56,359 nucleotides of DNA from contig JBGAWJ010000003.1 in NCBI GenBank assembly GCA_044227605.1, positions 1 through 56,359 of the forward strand. The letters run 5' to 3'. The DNA is from JAEUKQ01 sp044227605 (GTDB taxonomy: Bacteria > Pseudomonadota > Alphaproteobacteria > JAEUKQ01). The position numbers and the translations under genes are program-made. Below the pieces are notes generated by a model. It was given only the letters and a program-made list of their open reading frames with translations. It did no database searches and had not been told where the DNA came from. Positions 42,776 through 52,205 of this stretch are shown in pieces. Within the stretch, counting starts at the first letter, position 1, and every line of letters starts with the position of its first letter.

Positions 42776-44893
42776 ATGGCTGAATTCCTGCTTGAAATTT
42801 TTTCCGAAGAAATCCCCGCCAGTTTGCAGCAACCGATGGCTTTGGAATTATTACAATTAATCACCAAGCAATTAGATGAACACAAGATTACTTACCATAA
42901 CCCGCGGGCCTTTAGTTCGCCGCGTAGGTTGGTGGTGGTGATCGATCAAATGCCAACCAATATTGCCGCTCAAATTGAGGAAAAAAAAGGCCCGCGGGTG
43001 GGATCTGATGAAAAGGCCATCCAAGGGTTTTTAAAGGGCGCAGGGCTCACCAGCCTTGATCAATGCCAGCAGCAGGAAACGCCCAAGGGTACCTTCTGGA
43101 TTGCCCAAATTCGCAAAGAAGGTGGACTGGTCGTTGATATGCTGCCAAATGTTATTGAAAAAGCCATGCAACAGGTCAATTGGCCGAAATCCATGCGTTT
43201 TGCTGATCAGCAATTCCGCTGGATTCGCCCCTTGCGGCAAATACTGGCGATTTTCAACGGTAAAGTATTGCCAGGGAGTTTGAATTTATCTGGCCAAAAA
43301 TTTGTTTTTACCAACAAAACATTTGGCCATCGCTTTATGGCGCCTGCTGAAATTGCGGTGCAATCCTTTGTTGGTTACCAGGCAAAATTGCGCGAAGTTT
43401 TTGTGGTTATTGATGCGGCTGAAAGGCGGCAACTGATTGAAAAACAAATGAGTCAGTCAGCGCAAAAAACAGGATATCATGTAAAACCCGATACGGGGCT
43501 CTTAAACGAAGTGATCGGGTTAGTGGAATGGCCAGTGCTTTTGACCGGAGACATTGACCAAGCCTTTATGCAATTGCCGCCGGAGGTGCTGGCAACCTCG
43601 ATGCGGGTGCATCAGAAATTCTTTTCCGTTCTTGATAAGAATGGCAAAAGCGCCCCACATTTTCTGACGGTTGCCAATATTGAAGCCCCTGATAAAGGGG
43701 AAGCTATTATTAAGGGCAATCAGCGGGTGCTACGGGCGCGCTTGTCGGATGCACGCTTCTTTTATGAATTGGATTGCAAGATTCCTCTGGCCGATTACGC
43801 CAAGCAAACCCAAGCCATTTTATTTTACCAAGGCTTGGGCAATGTCTGGCAGAAAACCGAACGGCTGCAATCTTTGGTAAAGAAAATCGGCGCTCATATT
43901 CCGAAATTCAATGAAGCCTTGGCGGTGAAGGCTGCAGCTTTATGCAAGGCCGATCTGGTCAGCAAAATGGTGCGGGAGTTCCCAGAATTGCAAGGGGTGA
44001 TGGGCAGTTATTATGCGGCCGTGCATGGCGAGGTGCCAGAGGTCAGCCAAGCCATTCGTGATCATTATGCCCCTTTGGGGCCGAATGACCAATGCCCAAG
44101 CCAGCCGGTTGCCGTTGCCTTATCCTTGGCGGATAAGCTGGATAGTTTGGTGGGGTTCTGGGGAATCAATCAAAAACCCACGGGATCGAAAGATCCCTTT
44201 GCCTTGCGCCGCCAGGCACTTGGGGTGATCCGCCTGATCTTGGAAAACCAGCTGCGCTTGCCGTTGCGCGATCTGATCCACTTCGCCTATTGGGGCTATG
44301 GGGAAGTGGGGGTGTGGCAAGATAAATCGCCCGCCACCGATAAGGCGCACCAGCCCAAGTTAATTGCCAACCAATTGCTGGAATTTTTTGTCGACCGCTT
44401 GAAGGTGACGTTGAAAGACCAAGGGATACGTCACGACCTGATCACCGCTGTATTTGCCAACCAGCAGGAGGATGATCTGTGGCTGCTGGTTCACAAAATC
44501 AAAGCCCTGCAAGAATTTATTGCGAAGGCCGATGGTAACAACTTGTTGATAGCGGCCAAGCGCGCTGGCAATATTTTGGCGATTGAAGAGAAAAAAGATA
44601 ATAAAACCTATCAACCTCTTCAAGCCCTAAGCCAAGTATTACCAGCCGAACGGCAATTATTTGATCAATTGCTTAAAATAAAGCCGGTATTTTTGAAACA
44701 TCTGCAATCTGAAGAATTCCATGATGCTTTGGGATTACTCAGCCAATTGCGCCAACCGCTAGACAGGTTTTTTGAGGATGTGGTGGTGAACAGCCAAAAC
44801 CCTGCGGAACGCCAGCAACGCCTGCAACTTTTATCCAGCGTGCGTGATTTTGTGACCAAAGTGGCCGATTTAAGCAAAGTCGAAGGGATTTAA
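42776..44893 (+). CDS. glyS: Glycyl-tRNA synthetase beta subunit
   Basis: The tRNA-binding partner of GlyQ, 705 residues, normal length. MAEFLLEIFSEEIPASLQ at the start, YQGLGNVWQKTERLQ, GVMGSYYAAVHGEVPEVSQA, KLDSLVGFWGINQKPTGSKD (HD-like region) and PFALRRQALGVIRLI are family hallmarks. The first codon follows the glyQ stop with no gap, which indicates coupled translation. Confidence 0.98.
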   Translation: MAEFLLEIFSEEIPASLQQPMALELLQLITKQLDEHKITYHNPRAFSSPRRLVVVIDQMPTNIAAQIEEKKGPRVGSDEKAIQGFLKGAGLTSLDQCQQQETPKGTFWIAQIRKEGGLVVDMLPNVIEKAMQQVNWPKSMRFADQQFRWIRPLRQILAIFNGKVLPGSLNLSGQKFVFTNKTFGHRFMAPAEIAVQSFVGYQAKLREVFVVIDAAERRQLIEKQMSQSAQKTGYHVKPDTGLLNEVIGLVEWPVLLTGDIDQAFMQLPPEVLATSMRVHQKFFSVLDKNGKSAPHFLTVANIEAPDKGEAIIKGNQRVLRARLSDARFFYELDCKIPLADYAKQTQAILFYQGLGNVWQKTERLQSLVKKIGAHIPKFNEALAVKAAALCKADLVSKMVREFPELQGVMGSYYAAVHGEVPEVSQAIRDHYAPLGPNDQCPSQPVAVALSLADKLDSLVGFWGINQKPTGSKDPFALRRQALGVIRLILENQLRLPLRDLIHFAYWGYGEVGVWQDKSPATDKAHQPKLIANQLLEFFVDRLKVTLKDQGIRHDLITAVFANQQEDDLWLLVHKIKALQEFIAKADGNNLLIAAKRAGNILAIEEKKDNKTYQPLQALSQVLPAERQLFDQLLKIKPVFLKHLQSEEFHDALGLLSQLRQPLDRFFEDVVVNSQNPAERQQRLQLLSSVRDFVTKVADLSKVEGI

Positions 44894-44894
44894 A

Positions 44895-45110
44895 ATGAAA
44901 AAATCATTTTTCGGATTGATTGTATTCGCAATATTTATGCCGTTTTTGGCCTATGGGCAAGCAGTGAATTGGGATAAAAGCATCACGCAGCAATTAGCGG
45001 CCGCCATGAAGGCGGATGCGATGGAAAATTATAAGGAAGCCTTCCCTATATTCAAAAAATTGGCAACCAAATGTTTGGGAATATCCAACAAATTTTTTGA
45101 GCGGCTTTGA
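44895..45110 (+). pseudogene. Truncated Sel1-type exported protein fragment
   Basis: The 71-codon frame has a signal peptide (MKKSFFGLIVFAIFMPFLAYG, cleavage before QAV) and just enters one Sel1/TPR-like helix (ENYKEAFPIFKKLAT) before the sequence becomes unrelated and stops. It resembles the beginning of the next gene (KKYQEAFELFQPLAE), so it looks like a paralogue whose repeat region was lost. AAGGG lies seven bases before the ATG inside the glyS end, so it is probably still translated. A short functional exported protein cannot be excluded. Confidence 0.6.
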
Positions 45111-45131
45111 AGAAGATGAAAAGGAAAACAG

Positions 45132-45707
45132 ATGAAAAAAGCAGCGTTTTTGGAAAAATTCACGGCGGCTTGCCAGGCTTATGAGGCAAAGAAATATCAG
45201 GAAGCTTTTGAACTGTTTCAACCATTGGCCGAGATGGGTGAGCCGGTGTCACAATATCGGTTGGGGATTTTCTATTTTCTAGGCCTTTACGTGAAGCAAA
45301 GCGAACAAGAAGCGTTTAAATGGATCAGCAAATCTGCCGAAAGCAATTATCCGGCGGCTTTAAGTACCACGGGTGAAATGTTGCTGGTAGGCGAGGGGGT
45401 TGAGAAAGATATCCATAAAGGGATTTATAAGCTGGTGATGGCGGCGGGTTACGGTGTCCGCAAGGCGCAGGCCTTGGCTTGTTTGGCGTATGGGCATTAT
45501 GTTAATGATCCGGCCAATACCTATTTTTGGGGGGTGCTTTCCAAAAACAACCCGTCTGGTGACGCCGAGCAAAACCAAATGGTTGAAAAATTAATGAAGG
45601 GCTTACAAGCGAAACTGACGCCCGAGCAAATCCAAGCCGCCACAGACAAAGCCAAAAATTGGCAAGCCTTGAAATGGGAACCCCCGGCAGATTTATTTGA
45701 GGATTAG
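45132..45707 (+). CDS. Sel1-repeat protein
   Basis: The 191-residue protein has Sel1-like repeats: AYEAKKYQEAFELFQPLAEMG, then GEPVSQYRLGIFYFLGLYVKQ followed by SEQEAFKWISKSAESNYPAA, and a third degenerate unit around GEGVEKDIHKGIYKLVMAAG. Such proteins usually scaffold interactions. It has no signal peptide although its truncated neighbour has one, so the original exported form may have been split. AAGGA lies seven bases before the ATG. Confidence 0.8.
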   Translation: MKKAAFLEKFTAACQAYEAKKYQEAFELFQPLAEMGEPVSQYRLGIFYFLGLYVKQSEQEAFKWISKSAESNYPAALSTTGEMLLVGEGVEKDIHKGIYKLVMAAGYGVRKAQALACLAYGHYVNDPANTYFWGVLSKNNPSGDAEQNQMVEKLMKGLQAKLTPEQIQAATDKAKNWQALKWEPPADLFED

Positions 45708-45734
45708 GGCGGGCTTGAATATCAGCAGGTAAAT

Positions 45735-46338
45735 TTAAAATGAGGCTTTCCTCACCCTATCCTCAATCAATTGGCCGTCTTGTAAATGGATGCGGCGCCA
45801 GGTTTTGCTGGCCAGTGCCGGTGGGTTCATCCGCAAAAATGAATTGCGGGTCATTGGCCAAGGATCTTGCAATCGCCACCCGTTGGCGTTGCCCGCCCGA
45901 CAGTTGCGCCGGTCTTTTCAGCGCCTGATCGGTGATGCCCACGGCATCCAGAAGCTCCTGGCTGCGTTTCACCATTTGGGAATAGGTCAATTTTTTGAGT
46001 TGCCGCATAGGGATCATTACATTCTCCATGACGGTCAATTCTGCCAGCAAAAAATGGAACTGAAATACAAAACCAAATCGATTTAAACGTACCCAAGCCC
46101 GCTCTTCTTCCTGCATCATCGAAGTAGGTTGACCATTAATTATTAATTCGCCCTGAGTAGGGCTATCGAGTAATCCCAACAAGTAAAGCAAAGAAGATTT
46201 ACCTGAACCCGATGGGCCAATAATGGAGGCAAATTCTCCTGTCGATAGCTGCAGATTAATGTCATTAACGAGGGTAACGGTTAAATCACCTTCCGTTAAA
46301 ATACGGCTAAGGTTGACGGTTTGCAAAACAATGGTCAT
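45735..46338 (-). pseudogene. ABC exporter ATPase (LolD/MacB/DevA-like) with internal out-of-frame deletion
   Basis: From ATG 46338 the frame encodes Walker A GPSGSGKSS (41-49), Q-loop FVFQFHFLLAELTVMENV, signature LSGGQRQRVAIARSL (146-160) and Walker B FIFADEPTG (167-174). Then it turns into 17 unrelated residues and stops at 45763. In another frame the following bases read ALASKTWRRIHLQDGQLIED to a stop at 45735, which matches the usual C-terminus of this family. Compared with E. coli LolD about 30-33 codons are missing, including the D-loop and the switch (H-loop) histidine, so the protein should not hydrolyse ATP normally. The ATGA overlap with the permease shows it was the third gene of the operon. 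Confidence 0.85.
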
Positions 46339-47576
46339 GTGGCTCCCCGTACAATTACCAAGGGGTTTAGCCGGGCGGCTTTACGGGCGGGCAACCAGCC
46401 AGCCAAAACCGCCGCCACCACCGCTAAGCCGCCTGCCAATAAATAGCGTTCAAATGAGCTATCGACAATCAGGGTTTGGTTGGGGTTGGAAGCGCCGGGG
46501 GCAGGGATTTGCTCAAGTCCCCAAGATAACGCATAGCCAATCACCCAGCCCATCAAGCTGCCTAAAAATCCTACCACCGTGCCTTCAATCACGAAAATAC
46601 GGGCAATATTTTGGCTGTTAAGGCCAATTGAACGTAAAATGGCAATATCACGGGCTTTTTCTAAAACCACGGTTGAAATAATGTTGAAAATGCCGAAGCC
46701 CGCCACAATCAAAATGGCGCTAACGGTTGCGTAAATAATTAAATTTTGGATTTGAAAAACCGCCAATACCCGGCTGTTGGTTTCTTCCCAAGGGGCGGAT
46801 TTATACCCCCAGCGTGCTTCCAAATCCGCTGCCACGGGGATAGAGCGGCTGACGTCAGGCAAGCGGATGCGGATTTCATTAATCACCCGCGGCCGATTCT
46901 GAATGGCTTGCTGTTTGATCAAATGAATATAAGCCTGGCCCTCATCGAGCTGATTGAGGCCGGTGCGGAAAATGCCAACAATTTTTAAATTAGTGATAAT
47001 GCTGGCGGGTGTTGCCGCAATCAAACTGTCTCCGAGATTAGCCCCCAATTTATCCGCTAGCAAACTGCCAATGATGATCCCATCCGGTACGGAGTTTAAT
47101 GAGGTGAGCGAGCCTGCAATTAAATCCTCGGGCAGGCTGGTGACGGTGCCTTCGATATCAGGGTCAATGCCCAGCATAGAAACGGCGGCATCACGCCCGC
47201 TGCGCCGCAACAGCACCTGGCCGCGCAACACTGGGGCTGCACCGATACCCTGTTGGTGCAGCGAGTCAAGGATATTCGCGGCTCCCAAAATACCGCGCAC
47301 TGGTTCTTGGGGGAAAGCGCGTTTTACCTGCACGGCATCGCCCGCATAGATTTGTTCGGCGGGTTGCAGCGCTGGGTAACGCACCTCATCATTCATGACG
47401 ATATGGGCGTTTGATTCAATGATTTGGGTGCGGAAAAAATCCTGAAACCCTTTCATCATGCCGGAAACCGAGATGAAAAAACCAACCCCCATCGCCACCC
47501 CTAAAACCGAGGCCAAAGTTTGGCGTTTCCGCACCGATAAATGCGACCAGGCAATCATCAGGCTTAGCGGTATCAT
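46335..47576 (-). CDS. ABC export permease, FtsX/MacB/DevC type
   Basis: The true start is the ATG at 47576 (413 residues), which overlaps the stop of the adaptor gene as ATGA; the longer frame upstream is inside that gene. It has one N-terminal span (TLASVLGVAMGVGFFISVSG), a large periplasmic domain (about 45-270) and three C-terminal spans: IYATVSAILIVAGFGIFNII, VVGFLGSLMGWVIGYALSWG and LLAGGLAVVAAVLAGWLPAR, the FtsX arrangement. ARDIAILRSIGLNSQNIARIF is the coupling region to the ATPase. With an adaptor before and an ATPase after, it forms a MacAB- or DevBCA-like tripartite exporter rather than LolCDE. Confidence 0.88.
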   Translation of the reverse strand: MIPLSLMIAWSHLSVRKRQTLASVLGVAMGVGFFISVSGMMKGFQDFFRTQIIESNAHIVMNDEVRYPALQPAEQIYAGDAVQVKRAFPQEPVRGILGAANILDSLHQQGIGAAPVLRGQVLLRRSGRDAAVSMLGIDPDIEGTVTSLPEDLIAGSLTSLNSVPDGIIIGSLLADKLGANLGDSLIAATPASIITNLKIVGIFRTGLNQLDEGQAYIHLIKQQAIQNRPRVINEIRIRLPDVSRSIPVAADLEARWGYKSAPWEETNSRVLAVFQIQNLIIYATVSAILIVAGFGIFNIISTVVLEKARDIAILRSIGLNSQNIARIFVIEGTVVGFLGSLMGWVIGYALSWGLEQIPAPGASNPNQTLIVDSSFERYLLAGGLAVVAAVLAGWLPARKAARLNPLVIVRGAT

Positions 47577-48625
47577 GGGATGATATCCACGGCCCGGCCT
47601 GGGCGTAACTGATCGGATGGCGAAATAATAATTTGATCGGTTAAGTTCAGCGGGGTTTTGATCTCGGTTTTCTGTAATCCCTGGACCCCAATTTTTAGCG
47701 GTAGGCGTTGGGCGTGCCCGTCTTTCACCTGCCATATGTAAATAAAAGGCGGCTGATTAACGCCTGCCTGTTCAAAATGAATGGCGGTGGTTGGCAGCAA
47801 TAAGGCGGATGGCCGCTCCTCCAAAATCACATTGACGTCCAGGGTCATGCCGATGAGCAACGGGGTGCCTTGGGGAAGATTGGCCTCAACCCGGTAGGTA
47901 CGGTTGGTGTTGTTGGCGGTTTGATAAATTTTGCTGATGACTGCTTCAAAAACCCGGCCGGGATAGGCCTCAGCCTTTGCCAGTAAACGCGAATTTAAGG
48001 CCAATTTGCTGATATCGCGTTCATCGATATCAGCAATAATCCGCTTTTGGTCACCCGATACAATGGTAAATAAGATGCTGTTGGCCGTTACATTCTGTCC
48101 TAAGGCAACATCGCGGCTGCTGATAAGACCTGCAACAGGGGCGGTAATTTTCAGATCGGCCAGCGTATTCTGCTGCAATTGAAGGTTCGCTTGGGCCTGT
48201 TGCCGGTCTGATAAAGCGCGTTCAGCAACTTGTGGAGTGGCGATGCCTTTGGCTAGCAAAGATTGCACCCGTTTTTCTTCCTGCAACGCCAGATTATAAA
48301 CAGCCTGGGCTTCCTGCAACCGCTGTTGCGCTTGCCGGTCATTCATGACCGCCAATATTTGGCCGGGTTCTACCCTGTCGCCGATCTCCGCACGCAATTC
48401 CACAATTTGGCCGCCGCTGACCGGGCTGACTTTAGCAGTCTGCTGCGCCTCAACCAAACCGGTTGCATAAACGGCCTCAACCGCTAAACCGCGCTCTGGC
48501 GATACCACTTGCACGGCGATTGGAGCGTAATGATTCCACAGCCACCAGGCGCCTCCGGCGACCGGTATCAGCAACAGAATCACCTGCATGAGGCGGCGTT
48601 TGAAGGTTTTTGGTTTTTTCATCAT
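47573..48625 (-). CDS. Periplasmic adaptor (HlyD/MacA/DevB-like) of an ABC exporter
   Basis: The 350-residue protein has one N-terminal anchor span (LMQVILLLIPVAGGAWWLW), a lipoyl-like part (GGQIVELRAEIGDRVEPGQILAV), a coiled-coil hairpin rich in Q, A and L (about residues 94-150), and the paired lipoyl half (APVAGLISSRDVALGQNVTA), then beta-barrel segments. It bridges an inner-membrane pump to an outer-membrane channel. First gene of the operon; it overlaps the permease by four bases. No outer-membrane factor gene is nearby. The substrate is unknown. Confidence 0.88.
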   Translation of the reverse strand: MMKKPKTFKRRLMQVILLLIPVAGGAWWLWNHYAPIAVQVVSPERGLAVEAVYATGLVEAQQTAKVSPVSGGQIVELRAEIGDRVEPGQILAVMNDRQAQQRLQEAQAVYNLALQEEKRVQSLLAKGIATPQVAERALSDRQQAQANLQLQQNTLADLKITAPVAGLISSRDVALGQNVTANSILFTIVSGDQKRIIADIDERDISKLALNSRLLAKAEAYPGRVFEAVISKIYQTANNTNRTYRVEANLPQGTPLLIGMTLDVNVILEERPSALLLPTTAIHFEQAGVNQPPFIYIWQVKDGHAQRLPLKIGVQGLQKTEIKTPLNLTDQIIISPSDQLRPGRAVDIIP

Positions 48626-48723
48626 TTTATGGGATATGAGTCCTATGAGAGAAAGACCTGTTAGCTACCTATATAACATGGGGTGGTTTTTGCAGAAGTA
48701 AAGCGGGGAATATAGGAAAAATA

Positions 48724-49824
48724 TCACCGGTTGATTTCTATCCGGCTGTGGCGATTAAAAAAAATCATTTTTCCCAACCATTTCTGTAGGAAAGGCAATC
48801 GTAATAAGGGAAGTGCTTGATGGCAAAATCCTGATTGCCATAATTGCCGCAGCAGTTTCTTCCCTGTAAAATCGGGGTATTGCTGGCGTAATAAAACGCC
48901 TGGGTGAGGGGCTGCAGGGTTTTGTAGATAATCAGCGATCAGGCGGCCAGATTTTTGCCCCAATTCAAAACTTAAGCGGATGCCCCCAGCAGTTAAGGGG
49001 GAAACAAGCCCAGCCGCATCCCCAATCAACAAAATTCGCTGGCGGTAAAAAGGTTCAACGCAGCCGCCCACTGGGATTAAGCCGCCATGGGCGCCGATTT
49101 TCTGATCTGGTTGTAAATTGAGCACAGGGCGGATAAAATCCAGGAAACCCTCACCGTTCGGTTTGTGGGATGGGTGATGAACCGCCAGTCCCACTTGCAA
49201 CCGGTTAATGCCGCCCACCGCCCAACCCAAATAGCCAGGCGCATGAAGATGACTTAAAAAGCAGTGCAGTTCCTCTTCGGCAAAATTGGCAGGCAGGGGA
49301 TAATCATATTCAATCCCTAACAGGAATTTTTTGTTTTGCCCCAAACCGGATTTTTTAGCCACGGTTGAGCGGGCACCATCCGCCCCTACCAGAAAGCGCG
49401 TGTGTAAGTCGAAATCGGGCAGGTAAATCCCGTCTGTTTGTTCCATATAATCGCGGAACCGGCAGTTGAAATTGATAACAACCCCAAGCTCCCTGGCATA
49501 CCAAGCCAACCATTCGAGTATGCCCGAGGTATGGGTTGCCAGAAAAAAATAATCCGCGGTATGCAGGGAAAAACTTTTCAGATGTTGATCATACAACCGC
49601 ACGGTTGAAATTTTTTTGGTGAGATGGGCGGGAAACTTATAAAAATCCGCGGCTTCCTGTACGCATAAACCGGTGGTACCTGGATGATGACCGGCTTTCG
49701 GGTGTTTTTCAAGCACCACCACCTTTAATCCCGCTTGGGCAGCCTGGATGGCGCAGGAAAGACCTGCAAAGCTGGCGCCCACAATAACGACATCCACGAT
49801 CTGATCAGAAGAATGAAACATCAC
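48724..49824 (-). CDS. FAD-dependent oxidoreductase of the geranylgeranyl reductase type
   Basis: The 366-residue protein opens with an FAD-binding motif VVIVGASFAGLSCAIQAAQAG, continues with FLVGADGARSTVAKKSGLG, and has the second FAD-contact block ILLIGDAAGLVSPLTAGGIR near residue 267. This GD-AG..P motif and the tail length fit the geranylgeranyl-reductase/hydroxylase-like group. The substrate could be an isoprenoid or another lipid; that is not readable. Monocistronic, with a bidirectional-type hairpin beyond its 5' end belonging to phaC. Confidence 0.85.
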   Translation of the reverse strand: MMFHSSDQIVDVVIVGASFAGLSCAIQAAQAGLKVVVLEKHPKAGHHPGTTGLCVQEAADFYKFPAHLTKKISTVRLYDQHLKSFSLHTADYFFLATHTSGILEWLAWYARELGVVINFNCRFRDYMEQTDGIYLPDFDLHTRFLVGADGARSTVAKKSGLGQNKKFLLGIEYDYPLPANFAEEELHCFLSHLHAPGYLGWAVGGINRLQVGLAVHHPSHKPNGEGFLDFIRPVLNLQPDQKIGAHGGLIPVGGCVEPFYRQRILLIGDAAGLVSPLTAGGIRLSFELGQKSGRLIADYLQNPAAPHPGVLLRQQYPDFTGKKLLRQLWQSGFCHQALPLLRLPFLQKWLGKMIFFNRHSRIEINR

Positions 49825-49897
49825 ACATGCTATAAAATAAAAATGAACGACAGTTTATCATGGATTTTATGAGGAATAAACCTCAGCCCTCAAAAAC

Positions 49898-49926
49898 AAT
49901 AGCCAGGTGAAAACCTGGCTATTTTT
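49898..49926 (-). terminator. Rho-independent terminator of phaC
   Basis: A perfect stem AATAGCCAGGT/ACCTGGCTATT closes on a GAAA tetraloop. On the minus strand, 3' of phaC, it is followed by GTTTTTG. The plus strand also has TTTTTG, so it could stop transcription from either side. Confidence 0.9.
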
Positions 49927-49947
49927 GAAAGTGTAGGGCGATAAAAC

Positions 49948-51759
49948 TTAACGCACCTTCACATAACTGCCGGGCGCTGGTTCAATTACCTTCCAGCCGT
50001 TGTCCCCTGGGTTGCGGGCGGCTGTTTGTTCGCCCGTGAACGATACAACCCATTTTTGCCAATCATTCCACCAGGATCCCGGATGTTGGCTTGCTTGCTG
50101 CAACCATTTTTCCGGGTCACCCGGTAATTTGTCATGGGTCCAGTAGGCATATTTATTGGCAGCAGGCGCATTGATAACCCCCGCAATATGACCTGAACCG
50201 CCCAATACAAAACGCCTATCGCCGCGATATAATTGGGTAGCCGCATACACCGATTTCCAAGGCGCTATATGATCTTCCTTGGTGGCTAAGATGTAGCTGG
50301 GGGTTTGAATTTTTCTGAGGTCAAGTGGGATGTTGGAAAAAGCCAATTCCCCTTTTACCAATTTGTTTTCCAAATACATGTTGCGCAAATAAAAACTGTG
50401 CATTTGGGCGGGCATACGGGTTGAATCGGAATTCCAATATAAAAGGTCAAAGGGCATGGGTTCTTTGCCCAATAGGTAATTATTGATGACGAAACTCCAG
50501 ATTAAATCGTTCGCCCGCAACAAGTTAAAAGTGGTTGCCATCTCACTGCCAGCTAAATAGCCGGTTGCCTGCATTTTTTTCTCAAGGGCTTGTAACTGGA
50601 CTTCATCAATGAATACGCCTAATTCGCCTGGCTCGGTGAAATCAACCAGGGTGCTGAGATAGGTGGCACTATGGATAAGCGGTGATGATTTCTTGTTTTT
50701 TGCCTTCTTCTGCTGGGCCTCTAAATAAGCTAGGGTACAAGCCAGTAAAGTGCCGCCCAAACAGTAACCTACGGCATTTACCCCTTTTGCCTTGGTAATT
50801 TGCTGGATGGTTCCAATGGCAGCGAGTATCCCCTCTTGCATATAATCTTCAAAAGTTTTTCCGGCCAATTTTTCATCCGGGTTGACCCAGGAAATCATAA
50901 AAACAGTATGTCCTTGGCCAGTTGCCCAGCGGACAAAAGAATTATTTTCCCGCAGATCCAGGATATAATATTTGTTGATCCAGGGCGGAATGACCAGCAA
51001 GGGCCGTTCATAAACTTTTTCCGTGGTCGGGTTATATTGGATCAGTTGCATCAGGCTGTTTTGGTAAACCACTTGCCCCGGGCTGGTGGCAATATTGCCA
51101 CCTAATTGGAAGGCATTTGGATCAGTCATGGTGATTTGTAAATGGCCGCGGCCTTTTTCCAAATCACGTAATAAATTTTGCAAACCCTGAACCAAATTCT
51201 GTCCCTTACTATTAATGGTTGTCCGCAAAATTTCAGGGTTGGTCAGCAAAAAATTGCTGGGGGATAAGGCATCGACAAACTGGCGCAGGTAAAAATCAAC
51301 TTTTTTGGCGATTTGGGGATCAAGATCTTTGGCTTCACGGGTTAAGTTCAGCATCCATTTAGCTGACAGCAAATAAGATTGCTTCAAATAATCAAATACC
51401 ACATTCTCTTGCCAGGCGCTATCCTTGAACCTTTTGTCTTGCGGTTGGCTCATAGGAGAGGGGGGTACCGGGGCATTGCCTGCCATCCGTTGCCAGGTTG
51501 ATTGCCATAATTTCTGATATTCTTCCCACCAAGCCATTTGGTATTGCCATAAACGATCGGGATGGCGTAGCAGCTGGGTCAAATATTCTTGGAACGCTTG
51601 CCCAACATTAAAAAAATTTTCAGTTCCCATGGAAGAATGGCTGGGCTGTTGCTGAAGGAATTTTTCAATGATTTGTTGGGATTGTTTGCCCATTTGGGCC
51701 AGCCAGTCCATCATAGCATTTGCGGAAGAAGGGGGTGGGGAGGATTCATTCATCATCAT
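49948..51759 (-). CDS. phaC: Class I polyhydroxyalkanoate synthase
   Basis: PhaC polymerises 3-hydroxyacyl-CoA into storage granules. The 603-residue protein has the lipase-like box GYCLGGTLLACTLAYL with the catalytic cysteine near residue 331, a TKEDHIAPW aspartate site and GGSGHIAGVINAP with the catalytic histidine. The N-terminal PhaC domain is present (residues about 100-280). Length fits class I. Three consecutive ATG codons begin the frame; AGGT precedes them. No phaA, phaB or phasin gene is in the window, so monomer supply is coded elsewhere. Confidence 0.96.
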   Translation of the reverse strand: MMMNESSPPPSSANAMMDWLAQMGKQSQQIIEKFLQQQPSHSSMGTENFFNVGQAFQEYLTQLLRHPDRLWQYQMAWWEEYQKLWQSTWQRMAGNAPVPPSPMSQPQDKRFKDSAWQENVVFDYLKQSYLLSAKWMLNLTREAKDLDPQIAKKVDFYLRQFVDALSPSNFLLTNPEILRTTINSKGQNLVQGLQNLLRDLEKGRGHLQITMTDPNAFQLGGNIATSPGQVVYQNSLMQLIQYNPTTEKVYERPLLVIPPWINKYYILDLRENNSFVRWATGQGHTVFMISWVNPDEKLAGKTFEDYMQEGILAAIGTIQQITKAKGVNAVGYCLGGTLLACTLAYLEAQQKKAKNKKSSPLIHSATYLSTLVDFTEPGELGVFIDEVQLQALEKKMQATGYLAGSEMATTFNLLRANDLIWSFVINNYLLGKEPMPFDLLYWNSDSTRMPAQMHSFYLRNMYLENKLVKGELAFSNIPLDLRKIQTPSYILATKEDHIAPWKSVYAATQLYRGDRRFVLGGSGHIAGVINAPAANKYAYWTHDKLPGDPEKWLQQASQHPGSWWNDWQKWVVSFTGEQTAARNPGDNGWKVIEPAPGSYVKVR

Positions 51760-51860
51760 ACCTAAAGGGTTGGGTGGATATTTGCACTATTGACGATCAT
51801 TAACACTTTATTGATTTATAGGATAAGTTATTCTAAGTTTCAAACAGGAATGTTTCTGGC

Positions 51861-52205
51861 GTGGTCAATATAGCCAAAAAATTCAGCTTGAGACAATATA
51901 AGTTTTTTATGATCACCATCACTAGGTCTGGCATTAGGTCTGAAATGCGTAGGGTTCAAAAAAAAAGATTCAAAGCACCACATAAATCCAGCCAATTAAA
52001 ATATTTAGTTATTGGGTGCATTTGCTTTTGTACGGTTGCTTGCACGCAAAGGTCATTTCCTAGATTGCAAGATCTTGCAACTCAACCTTGGCAAAAAAGC
52101 CAAGTGGATTGGGTAAAGATGCGGGAAGAATTGTTAAAACAGCATCAAAAAGGCTTGGATATCATGAAAAACAACCCCCTATCATTTAAAAACGGAATAA
52201 AATGA
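51861..52205 (+). CDS. Small lipoprotein of unknown function, coupled to glpX
   Basis: The frame opens at GTG 51861, but the better start is probably the ATG at 51945 (86 residues). Seen from there, a basic n-region is followed by YLVIGCICFCTVAC, a lipobox with the modified cysteine in TVAC. The mature part is about fifty residues with no recognised family (PWQKSQVDWVKMREELLKQH). Its stop overlaps the glpX start as ATGA, so the two are translated together. The usual upstream neighbour of glpX in several alphaproteobacteria is homoserine dehydrogenase; that is not here. Confidence 0.6.
   Translation: MVNIAKKFSLRQYKFFMITITRSGIRSEMRRVQKKRFKAPHKSSQLKYLVIGCICFCTVACTQRSFPRLQDLATQPWQKSQVDWVKMREELLKQHQKGLDIMKNNPLSFKNGIK

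Noticed and set aside
45763..46338. Calling the exporter operon lolCDE
   Set aside because: A HlyD-type adaptor is the first gene and there is one permease, which fits MacAB/DevBCA-type exporters and not lipoprotein release.
47577..47735. Longer permease reading to 47735
   Set aside because: It lies inside the adaptor gene in another frame; the ATG at 47576 with ATGA overlap is the natural start.
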